A model generated the notes under the pieces. It worked only from the letters and a program-made list of their open reading frames with translations, searched no databases and was not told the DNA's origin. A DNA stretch of 64,000 nt, from the NCBI RefSeq assembly GCF_003665435.1, contig NZ_CP023407.1, positions 6,630,501 to 6,694,500 on the forward strand, written 5' to 3'. Shown here in pieces: positions 53,181 through 60,672 of this stretch; the stretch's first letter is position 1; every line of letters starts with the position of its first letter. The position numbers were made by a program, and so were the translations under genes. The stretch is from Streptomyces fungicidicus. Lineage in GTDB: Bacteria; Actinomycetota; Actinomycetes; Streptomycetales; Streptomycetaceae.

Positions 53181-53387
53181 TCACCCCCGTGCCGAGAGCG
53201 GCGGCTTCCCCGGTACGCCCGCGATGCCCCAGCGGGTGGCGGGCACCTCCTGGAGGACGACCCAGGTCGCGGCCCGCGCCGAGTCGCCGAAGACCTCGGC
53301 GACCGCGTCGGTGATCCGGGCGATCAGCTCCGTCTCGGTGGCGCCGTCCAGTCGGCCCTCGTAGAGCTTGACGTCAATGAGCGGCAT
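53181..53387 (-). CDS. 4-oxalocrotonate-tautomerase-family small enzyme
   Basis: A 68-residue member of the tautomerase superfamily. MPLIDVKLYEG at the N-terminus exposes the catalytic Pro1 after Met removal, and the length is typical of 4-OT subunits that assemble as hexamers. Its start overlaps the aminotransferase stop by 14 bp, with GGAGACC as ribosome site. In this setting it may shift keto/enol or imine/enamine double bonds of a 2-oxo or piperideine-carboxylate intermediate made by the aminotransferase. That role is inference from the operon. Confidence 0.82.
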   Translation of the reverse strand: MPLIDVKLYEGRLDGATETELIARITDAVAEVFGDSARAATWVVLQEVPATRWGIAGVPGKPPLSARG

Positions 53388-54672
53388 GTGAGGTCTCCTT
53401 CATGCTCGGTACGGTCGTACGGCTCCCGGTACGGCTCTCGGCGTTCTCGATCACGGCGCGCGCGTCCTCCAGGGCCGCGTCCAGCGCGTCGGCCAGGTGG
53501 TCCACCTGCTCGTCGCTCAGCCCCGGATGGCAGGGCAGGTTGACGTGCTCGGTGAACCACAGCTCCTCGGCGACCGGGCACTCGCCGGGCTCATGCCCGC
53601 GGGATCGCCACTCCGGCAGCAGATGCAGCGGGAAGTAGCGCAGCTGCACCTCGACGCCCCGCGCGTCGAGCCCCCGCACCAGCGCCTCACGGGTGCCGCG
53701 GGGTCCCGACACGAAGCACGTGTACAGGTGCTGGGCGTGGTGCACGCCGGGACGCGGACGGCCGGCCCGGGCGTGCGGATGGCGGTCCACCACCGCGTTC
53801 AGCCGCGCCGCGATGGCGCGCCGCCGCTCGACGAGGCTCTCCAGCCGGTCGAGCTGGTGCAGCCCCACCACACAGGCGGCCTCGGACAGCGTCGCGTTGG
53901 TGCCGCTGCGGCGCACGCCCAGGCAGGCGTCCCGGTACACCGACGACGAGTACTTCATCCAGGGCAGCAGCTCCGGCGCGTCCAGCGGCGACGCGCTCCC
54001 GTCGACGAACACCCCGTCGACCTCGTTCGAGCGCAGCCGGTCGATCCGCTCCGCCCAGTCGTCGCGGTCGAAGGTGAGCATGCCGCCCTCGCCGAGCGTG
54101 GTGATGTTCTTCGAGGAGTGGAAGCTGAAGCAGCCGATGTCGCCGAGCGAGCCCGGACGCCGGCCGTCGTAGCGGGCTCCGAGCGCGTGCGCGCAGTCCT
54201 CGACGACCAGGATGCCCCGCTCCCTGGCCATGGTCACGATCTCGTCCATCTCGGCGGGCCAGCCGCCGTAGTGGACCAGCAGGATGGCCCGGGTCCGGTC
54301 GTTGATCAGGCCCTTCAGCACGGCCGGGTCCATGTTCAGCGACTCGCGGTCGATGTCGCAGAACCGCACCCGGACCTGTCGGTCGAGCAGGGGCTGTACG
54401 GTCGCCTGGAACGTCTGCGGGGTGACGACGACCTCGTCGCCCGGCGCCAGGTCGAGCAGGTGGACGGCGAGTTCGAGGGCGACGGTTCCGCTGGTGACGC
54501 TCAGCGCGTACCGGGTGCCGGCGTACTCGCTGAAACGCCGCTCGAACCGCTCCCTCCAGGTGCCCATGGACAGTGATTCACCGGATTCGAGCAGCTGTCC
54601 GAGAGCCGTCGCCTCCGTCGCACCGAGGATGCTTCCGCGACTCGCGTACGGAACTTTGTAGGCCCCGTGCAT
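53374..54672 (-). CDS. DegT/DnrJ/EryC1-family PLP aminotransferase (candidate L-lysine 2-aminotransferase)
   Basis: A 432-residue fold-type I aminotransferase. PLP-lysine is Lys188 in FSFHSSKNI, with Asp in VVEDCAHALG and SGTVALELA near the cofactor phosphate site. The family is best known for amino-sugar synthesis, but no sugar genes are present. The lysine 2-aminotransferases of nikkomycin and virginiamycin S pathways (NikC, VisA) also belong here and give piperideine-2-carboxylate. With the NikD-like oxidase and two-component monooxygenase nearby, this makes 3-hydroxypicolinate supply the likeliest role. The ATG at 54672 follows GGAGGG. A longer frame through the promoter region is rejected. 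Confidence 0.8.
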   Translation of the reverse strand: MHGAYKVPYASRGSILGATEATALGQLLESGESLSMGTWRERFERRFSEYAGTRYALSVTSGTVALELAVHLLDLAPGDEVVVTPQTFQATVQPLLDRQVRVRFCDIDRESLNMDPAVLKGLINDRTRAILLVHYGGWPAEMDEIVTMARERGILVVEDCAHALGARYDGRRPGSLGDIGCFSFHSSKNITTLGEGGMLTFDRDDWAERIDRLRSNEVDGVFVDGSASPLDAPELLPWMKYSSSVYRDACLGVRRSGTNATLSEAACVVGLHQLDRLESLVERRRAIAARLNAVVDRHPHARAGRPRPGVHHAQHLYTCFVSGPRGTREALVRGLDARGVEVQLRYFPLHLLPEWRSRGHEPGECPVAEELWFTEHVNLPCHPGLSDEQVDHLADALDAALEDARAVIENAESRTGSRTTVPSMKETSHAAH

Positions 54673-54777
54673 AAGTACCCTCCGGCAGGATTCGGGGATT
54701 GATTTCCCGTCGCCGACTGGGGCGACGCACCTGACTCTACGATTGTGACCTGCCCGCCGAGAAAGCAAATCGGAGAC

Positions 54778-54795
54778 GCTGACAGCGATTTGACA
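54778..54795 (-). promoter_or_regulatory. TGTCA direct repeats (11-bp period) upstream of the aminotransferase
   Basis: On the minus strand TGTCAAA (54795-54789) and TGTCAGC (54784-54778) are 11 bp apart. A weak TTTGCT -10 candidate starts after 8 bases, the SARP-promoter spacing. They match the heptamers at 34210. No TGAGT-N7-ACTCA site is seen in this 236-bp divergent gap. Confidence 0.45.
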
Positions 54796-54908
54796 TGCCG
54801 TCAATCTCACGGAGAACGCTTGCCTCCGAAGATCCCCCCGGACCATGATTCGGAGCGAACCGAACGAGAGGGTCGTGCACCCAGTCGAACACGAGGGGCG
54901 AAGCGTTT

Positions 54909-55970
54909 ATGAAATTCGGCGTGAATTTCTTTCCGGTGATCGATCCCGCGCAGAAGAGCGCCACGGCCTACTACGAGGAGACGCTCCGCCTCGTGGAACT
55001 GGCGGAGGCCCTGGACTTTGAACACGTCCAGACGGTGGAGCACTACTTCACCGGGTACGGCGGCTACTCCCCGGACCCGGTCACCCTGCTGACCGCGATG
55101 GCCGCCCGCACCAGCCGCATCCGGATCGCCTCGGGCGCGGTCGTCCCCGCCTTCACCCACCCGGTGAAGCTGGCCGGCAAGCTGGCCATGCTCGACCACC
55201 TCTCGCACGGCCGGCTCGACGTCGGCTTCGGACGGGGCTTCCTGCCCACGGAGTTCGAGGCGTTCGGCATCCCCATGGACGAGAGCCGGGCCCGGTTCGA
55301 CGAGGGCGTCGAGGCGTGCGTGCGGCTGTGGAGCGAGGAGGACGTGGTCTTCGAGGGCCGCTTCCACCGCTTCGGCCCCGTCACCCTGCTGCCCCGGCCC
55401 TACCAGGCGCCGCACCCGCCGGTCTTCATCGCCTCCGCGACCAGCGCGGAATCCTGCGCGGCCGCCGGCACGGCCGGCCACCACCTCCAGGTGGTGCCGT
55501 CGGTCACCAGCGCCGAACAGCTCTCCGCGATGCTGCAGAAGTACCGGGCGGCATGGGACGAGGCGGGCCACGATCCGGCCGCCCGCCGCATTCAGATCAA
55601 GTACACCTGCTATCTCGCGGACGACGCCGCTCAGGCCCGCCGCACCGGGGAATTCTACGAGCGTTCCTACATCGAGCACATGGCGAAGGCGGTGGAGCCG
55701 CTCGCGAACGGGAACCGGGCCGATTACCCGGGTTACGAGAAATTCCTGGAGAAGGCCCGGAATTACGACTTCGCGGCGTCCCTCGCGGCGAACAAGGTGT
55801 TCGCGGGCGACGCGGCACAGGTACGGGCACAGCTGGAGAGGACCCGCGAGGAGTACGGCGCGGACCTGTCCGTCAGCCTGCAGTTCAACCCCGGCGGCCT
55901 CGCCTACGGCCTCGCGGCCCGCGCCATGGAGCTGTTCGCCCAGGAGGTGGCCCCCGCCTTCACCGGCTGA
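54909..55970 (+). CDS. Luciferase-like FMN-dependent monooxygenase
   Basis: A 353-residue LLM-class TIM-barrel flavoenzyme: MKFGVNFFPVIDP at the N-terminus, RIASGAVVPAFTHPVKLAGKLAMLDHLSHGRLDVGFGRG spanning the FMN-binding strands, and the family-typical helical insertion. It needs reduced FMN from a partner reductase; one is encoded at 58087. Expected reaction here: hydroxylation of the piperideine-2-carboxylate ring at C-3 on the way to 3-hydroxypicolinate, as proposed for two-component systems in related pathways. It diverges from the aminotransferase and overlaps the convergent SARP gene by 67 bp. Confidence 0.83.
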   Translation: MKFGVNFFPVIDPAQKSATAYYEETLRLVELAEALDFEHVQTVEHYFTGYGGYSPDPVTLLTAMAARTSRIRIASGAVVPAFTHPVKLAGKLAMLDHLSHGRLDVGFGRGFLPTEFEAFGIPMDESRARFDEGVEACVRLWSEEDVVFEGRFHRFGPVTLLPRPYQAPHPPVFIASATSAESCAAAGTAGHHLQVVPSVTSAEQLSAMLQKYRAAWDEAGHDPAARRIQIKYTCYLADDAAQARRTGEFYERSYIEHMAKAVEPLANGNRADYPGYEKFLEKARNYDFAASLAANKVFAGDAAQVRAQLERTREEYGADLSVSLQFNPGGLAYGLAARAMELFAQEVAPAFTG

Positions 55971-56710
55971 GGTGCCCGGCCGGCGGCGGACCCCACGAGC
56001 AGCGACAGCTGCTCCACCTGGAAGCGCAGCAGCCGCTGCTCGTCGACGAGTTCGTCGACCCGGGCCCGCAGCCGCCCCAGCTCGCCCCCCTCCTCCGGCC
56101 GGCCCGCGCCGCCCCCTCCCCGCACGGGAAGCGGGCGGCGCGGGAGGTCCGGGGGACACGGGTCCCCCGGTGCGGCGGCGGCGCGCGCCCGGGTCTCGTA
56201 CAGCAGCTCCAGCGCGGCCAGCCGCTCCTCCTCCAGTTCGGCCGCCGCCCCCGCGCACAGCGGACCACTGGTGCTGCCGGCCATCGCGGGACCCCGCCAC
56301 AGCCCCAGGGCCTCCTCCAGCAGCGCGCAGGCGCCGAGCGGGTCGCCCGCCAGCAGCGTCCCGGCCTTCGCCACGCCCAGCCGGAACCGGGCGCTGTCCA
56401 GCTCCTCGGGGCGCGCCTCGAGCACATAGCCGGTGTCACGGGCGACCAGCCGCGGCATGTTGGCCCGCGACGGCTCCGCCTCGATCAGTAGCTGCCGCAG
56501 CCGCGACGCGTGGGCCTGGAGGGCGTTCACCGCCTTGCCGGGCGCGCACCCCCTCCACAGCTCGTCGATCAGCCGGGCCGCCGGCACGGGAACGCCGGGC
56601 CGGACCAGCAGCGCCCCGAGGAGCTGCCGCTGTTTGGGACTGGTCAGGGGCACCCACCGGTCCGCGACGTCGTCGTGGACCTCGGGGACGCCCAGCACTC
56701 GAAACTGCAT
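55904..56710 (-). CDS. SARP-family regulator 1 (short form with C-terminal coiled coil)
   Basis: A 268-residue protein. The OmpR-type winged HTH (MQFRVLGVPEVHD... to GYVLEARPEEL, about 1-95) and the first part of the BTAD domain are clear. After about residue 185 the usual helical repeats are replaced by a Pro/Gly-rich stretch and a coiled coil (LGRLRARVDELVDEQRLLRFQVEQL). The ATG at 56710 has GGAGG upstream; a longer frame would cross the operator. It carries operator site C, so it may be switched on with the biosynthetic genes. Its targets may be the 11-bp repeat promoters. Confidence 0.82.
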   Translation of the reverse strand: MQFRVLGVPEVHDDVADRWVPLTSPKQRQLLGALLVRPGVPVPAARLIDELWRGCAPGKAVNALQAHASRLRQLLIEAEPSRANMPRLVARDTGYVLEARPEELDSARFRLGVAKAGTLLAGDPLGACALLEEALGLWRGPAMAGSTSGPLCAGAAAELEEERLAALELLYETRARAAAAPGDPCPPDLPRRPLPVRGGGGAGRPEEGGELGRLRARVDELVDEQRLLRFQVEQLSLLVGSAAGRAPQPVKAGATSWANSSMARAARP

Positions 56711-56775
56711 TCGCACCTCCGTGGTCGCACACCCCTGCTCCGTCCCAGCTGACCCCGGACGGCCGTGCGCCCGCC

Positions 56776-56792
56776 TGAGTGCCCGGTACTCA
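56776..56792. promoter_or_regulatory. Operator site C, TGAGT-N7-ACTCA
   Basis: A third copy of the palindrome, oriented to SARP gene 1 (ATG 66 bp away). A GCTGG element lies 26 bp downstream, as after sites A and B. Confidence 0.6.
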
Positions 56793-56831
56793 ACTGGGCC
56801 CGCCACCCGCCGGGGCGGGGCGCCGGCGGAC

Positions 56832-56848
56832 TGAGTGGCGGCTACTCA
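56832..56848. promoter_or_regulatory. Operator site D, TGAGT-N7-ACTCA
   Basis: A fourth copy, 72 bp before the oxidase ATG, with TGATGGT 19 bp downstream as a possible -10. Like A/B, sites C/D form a pair in a divergent promoter region. Confidence 0.62.
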
Positions 56849-56920
56849 CGATCGGCCGCCCGCACCGTGATGGTCTTGTTCGGACGCGAGTCACAGCCAC
56901 GGGTGAGGAGTTGAGGACGC

Positions 56921-58063
56921 ATGGCGCGGTGGGACGCGGAGGTCGCGGTGGTCGGCCTGGGAGCGTGGGGAGCGTGCGCGCTGTGGCAGCTCGCCGAACG
57001 CGGGGTCGACGTCGTCGGCGTCGAACGCCATGAGCCGGGCCACTCCCTGGGCTCCTCGCACGGCGGTTCGCGCATGTTCCGTGTCACCTGCCTGGAGCAC
57101 CCGGGGCTCGTCCCGCTGGCCCGGCGCTCCCGTGAGCTGTGGAGCCGGCTGGAGGACTCCGCCGACCAGCAGCTGTTCTTCCCGGTCGGCGGCCTGCTGA
57201 TCGGCCCGAAGGACGGCCGGGTCGCGGGCGGCACGCTGACCGCCGCGTACCGGCACGGCATCGAGGTGAGCACCCTCACCGCGCAGGCGCTGCGCTTCCA
57301 CTACCCCCGCCATGTGCGGGTGCCCGAGGGCCACATCGGGGTCCGGGAGCCGTCCGCCGGCATCATCCGGCCGGAGCTGTCGATACGCGCGGCGGTGAAC
57401 CGGGCCGAGAAGTACGGCGCCCGGGTCCTCACCGATACCAGGATCGCCACCTACGACCTGGTGCCCGACGGTGTGGTGCTGCGCACCTCCCAGGGCGAAC
57501 TGCGCGTGCGGCAGGTGGTGTTCACCGTCGGCTCCTGGCTCTCCTCGCTGGTCGACGGGCTGCCGCTGCGGACCGTGCGGATGCCCATCACCTGGTACCG
57601 GCCGCTGGAGCAGGGCGACGAGAGCTTCGCCCTGGAGCAGTTCCCGGTCTTCATGCGGGAGCTGGACGACGGCACGATCCTGTGGGGCAACGGCACGGAG
57701 GGCGGCCACGACGTCAAGCTGGGCATCGAGGACCGGGCCGACGCGCTGCCCCTCGACCCCGAGGCGTACGACCGCTCGGTCGGGCCGGGGGACTGGTTCG
57801 CCCTGACCTCGCTGCTCCCGGCCAAGCTGCCCGGTCTGGAACCGCTGCCGTCCAAGGTGGCGGTCTGCATGCTGACCCGCACGCCGGACGGGCAGTTCGT
57901 CATCGGCCGGCCCGGCGGCGATCCCCGCGTGGTGGTGGCCGGCGGCGACAACGCGCACGGCTTCAAGCACGCCACCGGTATCGGGGAGGCGCTCGCCGAG
58001 ATCGTGCGGGGCGAGGAGACGACGGTGCCCATCGGCTTCATGTCCCCGAACCGCTTCGGCTGA
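56921..58063 (+). CDS. Monomeric sarcosine oxidase / NikD-family flavoprotein oxidase
   Basis: A 380-residue flavoprotein. FAD Rossmann motif VAVVGLGAWGACALWQLAERG (8-28) is followed by GSSHGGSRMFR near residue 50 and Cys316 in VAVCMLTRTPDGQFVIG, the cysteine that carries covalent FAD in MSOX. GGDNAHGFKHATGIGEALAEI closes the FAD site. NikD and VisC of this family aromatise piperideine-2-carboxylate to picolinate with oxygen; the same chemistry here would complete 3-hydroxypicolinate. The start has GAGGAG...GAGGAC upstream. The flavin reductase gene follows after 23 bp. Confidence 0.87.
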   Translation: MARWDAEVAVVGLGAWGACALWQLAERGVDVVGVERHEPGHSLGSSHGGSRMFRVTCLEHPGLVPLARRSRELWSRLEDSADQQLFFPVGGLLIGPKDGRVAGGTLTAAYRHGIEVSTLTAQALRFHYPRHVRVPEGHIGVREPSAGIIRPELSIRAAVNRAEKYGARVLTDTRIATYDLVPDGVVLRTSQGELRVRQVVFTVGSWLSSLVDGLPLRTVRMPITWYRPLEQGDESFALEQFPVFMRELDDGTILWGNGTEGGHDVKLGIEDRADALPLDPEAYDRSVGPGDWFALTSLLPAKLPGLEPLPSKVAVCMLTRTPDGQFVIGRPGGDPRVVVAGGDNAHGFKHATGIGEALAEIVRGEETTVPIGFMSPNRFG

Positions 58064-58086
58064 ACCGCGACCCCAGGAGGGCGACC

Positions 58087-58608
58087 ATGACGTCGACACC
58101 CACTTCGCAGCAGGCGCCGCTGGTGAGCGCCCGCCAGTTCCGTGACGCGATGGCCGAGCTGGCCTCGCCGGTGACCGTGGTGACCGTCCCGGACGGCACG
58201 GGCGGACGCCGGGGCTGCACGGCGAGCTCGGTGACGTCGCTCTCCCTCGACCCGCCGCTCCTCCAGGTCGCCGTCGCCCACACCTCCAGCTGTCACCAGG
58301 CCCTGGTCGAGTCGGAGGAGTTCGTCGTCCACGTCCTCGCCGACCGGCACCGCTGGCTGGCCGACCGGTTCGCCCGGCAGAACATCGACCGCTTCGCCGG
58401 GTCCGGCTTCACCACCTGGCCCGGCACCGACCTGCCCTGGTTCCCCGACGCGACGGCCGCCTTCCGCTGCCTGACCCGTCAGGCGATCCCGGTCGGCGAC
58501 CACACCCTCCTGGTCGGCGCCCTCTCCGCCGTACGCCGGGGCCCGTCCCACGACACCCCGTCGGACGCCCTCCTCTGGTACCGCCGCGCCTTCCACACCC
58601 TGACCTGA
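58087..58608 (+). CDS. Flavin reductase (DIM6/NTAB family)
   Basis: A 173-residue NAD(P)H:flavin reductase with FRDAMAELASPVTVVTV and CTASSVTSLSLDPPLLQVAV at the flavin site and the VGDHTLLVG motif. It should supply reduced FMN to the luciferase-like monooxygenase at 54909. The ATG at 58087 follows AGGAGGG at ideal spacing. It is the second gene of the oxidase operon and the last clear gene of module 2. Confidence 0.9.
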   Translation: MTSTPTSQQAPLVSARQFRDAMAELASPVTVVTVPDGTGGRRGCTASSVTSLSLDPPLLQVAVAHTSSCHQALVESEEFVVHVLADRHRWLADRFARQNIDRFAGSGFTTWPGTDLPWFPDATAAFRCLTRQAIPVGDHTLLVGALSAVRRGPSHDTPSDALLWYRRAFHTLT

Positions 58609-58771
58609 CGCCCCGAGCGGCGGTGCCGCCCCCCACCCGGTCGGAAGCTGAGGCGGTGTGCGTGGCCCGCGGGGGCGGTGGCGTTCGTGGGTGGAGTCGG
58701 GCGGGGCGTGCCCGGGCGTGGCCCGGAGGCGATGGTGGTGGGGGTTTTGGTCGGTGGGTCCGTGGGTGGGG

Positions 58772-59524
58772 TCAGGCGGTGGGGGTCAAGGCGGTGGATT
58801 CCAGCCAGCGCTCGGTGACCAGGCGGGCCAGCTCCGGGGCGTCCCCGAGCGGTGCGGAGAGGACCTCCGCGCGGGCCGCCACCGCCTCGGCGGCGATGCG
58901 GTCGGGGAGCAGGCCGGGAGCCAGTACGTACGGGGCGACCGCCACCCGGCGCACGCCCCGCGCGCGCAGCTCCCGCACCACCGTGCCGGGCCGGGGCTGC
59001 GGACCGGTGACGAACGCCGGCCGCACCGCGCGCCAGCCGGCGCGCCGCAGCTCCCGGGCCGCCGCGCCGACCGACTCGATCGCCTCCGGGTCGCGGGAAC
59101 CCGCCCCGGCCAGCACCACCGCGGTCGTGGACCGGTCGGCGGGGGACAGTCCGGCCTCGAAGAGCCGCCGCTCCACCGCCCGGACGAGCAGCGGGGACCC
59201 GCCGAGCACGGCCGCCTGACGCACCTGTGACCCGCCGGCCTCCGCGAGCGCGGCCGGCAGGTCGGTCTTGGCGTGGTAGGCGCGGGTCAGCAGCAGCGGG
59301 ACCGCCACCGCCGCCGTGGTGCCGGACCGCTCCAGCCGCTCCAGCGCGCCCGCCACCCCCGGTGTGTCGAACTCCAGGAAGGCGGGCGCCACCGTCAGGC
59401 CGGGCCGCAGCAGCCGGATCCGGTCGGTCAGGGCCCACACGGTCGCCGCGTGCCGGGGGTCGCGGCTGCCGTGGCTCACGAGCAGCAGCGCCGGCTCCGC
59501 AGTGGTCGTACGTACCGCTGTCAC
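58772..59524 (-). CDS. Sirohydrochlorin chelatase (CbiX/SirB-like)
   Basis: A 250-residue duplicated CbiX-type chelatase. LLLVSHGSRDPRH at the N-terminal half and VVLAGAGSRDPEA in the second half carry the paired active-site loops; AYHAKTDLP is the first-half His motif. It inserts Fe (or Co) into sirohydrochlorin, here probably for the siroheme of the reductase at 1456. The GTG start at 59524 agrees with the family N-terminus; a 66-codon extension is Arg/Pro-rich and unsupported. The preceding gap (58609-58771) is G-rich without a recognised signal. Confidence 0.85.
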   Translation of the reverse strand: MTAVRTTTAEPALLLVSHGSRDPRHAATVWALTDRIRLLRPGLTVAPAFLEFDTPGVAGALERLERSGTTAAVAVPLLLTRAYHAKTDLPAALAEAGGSQVRQAAVLGGSPLLVRAVERRLFEAGLSPADRSTTAVVLAGAGSRDPEAIESVGAAARELRRAGWRAVRPAFVTGPQPRPGTVVRELRARGVRRVAVAPYVLAPGLLPDRIAAEAVAARAEVLSAPLGDAPELARLVTERWLESTALTPTA

Positions 59525-59624
59525 CCGCGGACCCCCGATCGGCGCACCCGTACGGCGGTGGATTCCGCCGCCGGAGCACCGTAGCCGGAGCCGGTCACAC
59601 CGCCCTGACGGTGCGCTGACCGGC

Positions 59625-60476
59625 TCAGGCGGGCCCACGGCTGTGCAGCGGCTCACCCCCGAGCTCGGCGCGCATGCCCCAGTCCCAGTCGCCGACCACC
59701 GTGGCGGGCGCCGGGGAGTCACCGCGGAGCATCCGCTGGTGCGCCTCCCGGACCGCCTCCGAGGGCTCCAGACCGAGCTCGGTCACCAGCCGGGTGTGCA
59801 GCCGCCGGTAGGTCTCCAGCGCCTGCCACATCCGGCCGGCCTGGTACTGCGACAGCATCAGCTGGAGGTGGAACCGCTCGTGCAGCGGATAGCGCGCCGC
59901 GAGTTCGGTGAGCCTGGCCAGGACCTCGATGCCCCGGCCGAGCGCCAGGTCCGCCGCGACGCAGATCTCGAACGCGCTGAGCCGCGACTCCTGCAGCCGC
60001 AGCACCTCCACCCGGAGCACCGGCCCCAGGGGCACGTCGAACAGGACGTCGCCCCGCCACAGTCCCAGGGCCTGGTTGAGCAGCTCGGACGTGAGCCGGT
60101 GGTCCCGTTTGCGGGCCGCGGCGAGCCCCGCGGAGACCAGGCTCTCGTGCTGCAGCGCGTCCACTTGGTCAGGTGTCGCGTTGAGCACGTAGCCGCCGTG
60201 CGCGGTGGCGAGGATCTCCTTCGCGCGCACCGGTCCGCCGATGCCGCACACCGCGGCGATCCCCCTTCTCAACTGCATCATGTACGTCTGCAAGGTGGCC
60301 TGCGCACTGCGCGGCGGCCGGTCGCCCCAGAGTTCGTCGACCAGCTCCCACACCGGCACCGTGCGCCGGGCCCGCAGCGCCAGCAGCGCCAGCACCTGGC
60401 GGTGCTTGGCCGCGCTGGGTGTCCAGAAGTCGTCTCCAAAGTTGGCAGTCAGGGTGCCCAACAGCTTGATCTCCAC
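59625..60476 (-). CDS. SARP-family regulator 2
   Basis: A 283-residue SARP with a winged HTH (VEIKLLGTLTANFGDD... AHGGYVLNATPDQVD, about 1-95) and a complete BTAD domain ending in YRRLHTRLVTELGLEPSEAVREAHQRML. The GTG at 60476 with GGGAGAGG upstream gives the family-typical N-terminus. It is divergent from SARP regulator 3 across a 196-bp gap, and a TGTCAGC/TGTCGCT pair lies 27-44 bp upstream. It may be part of a SARP cascade controlling module 2 or the LAL gene. Confidence 0.85.
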   Translation of the reverse strand: MEIKLLGTLTANFGDDFWTPSAAKHRQVLALLALRARRTVPVWELVDELWGDRPPRSAQATLQTYMMQLRRGIAAVCGIGGPVRAKEILATAHGGYVLNATPDQVDALQHESLVSAGLAAARKRDHRLTSELLNQALGLWRGDVLFDVPLGPVLRVEVLRLQESRLSAFEICVAADLALGRGIEVLARLTELAARYPLHERFHLQLMLSQYQAGRMWQALETYRRLHTRLVTELGLEPSEAVREAHQRMLRGDSPAPATVVGDWDWGMRAELGGEPLHSRGPA

Positions 60477-60502
60477 CAGCCAACCTCTCCCCGTGTGTTG
60501 CC

Positions 60503-60520
60503 AGCGACATGATGCTGACA
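60503..60520 (-). promoter_or_regulatory. TGTCAGC/TGTCGCT direct repeat upstream of SARP gene 2
   Basis: On the minus strand the heptamers (60520-60514 and 60509-60503) are 11 bp apart and resemble those at 34210. No -10 at 8 bp is seen and the site is close to the start codon, so it may act negatively or be fortuitous. Confidence 0.35.
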
Positions 60521-60600
60521 CGACGCGCGTAGCTTCAGTAGTGCCCTCGATCACCAGTCCGGTGTGAACGGGCATATGACCGGCCTGGCCGAAACTCGCC

Positions 60601-60640
60601 TCCAGCGGGAGTCCAGTGCCGCATGAGCTGCGCCTCAAGA
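60601..60640 (+). promoter_or_regulatory. Possible 11-bp repeats upstream of SARP gene 3
   Basis: TCCAGCG (60601), TCCAGTG (60612) and a weaker CTCAAGA (60634) keep an 11-bp phase and share CAG(C/T)G with the 34210 array. They lie only 33-72 bp before the ATG, leaving little room for a promoter. Confidence 0.25.
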
Positions 60641-60672
60641 AGCGGACGACCGCAGCGTGTGAGGCTTTCGCC

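Noticed and set aside
54790..54818. TTGACA as a -35 box for the LLM monooxygenase gene
   Set aside because: No TANNNT lies at 16-19 bp downstream; the TTGACA is part of the TGTCA direct repeats read on the other strand.
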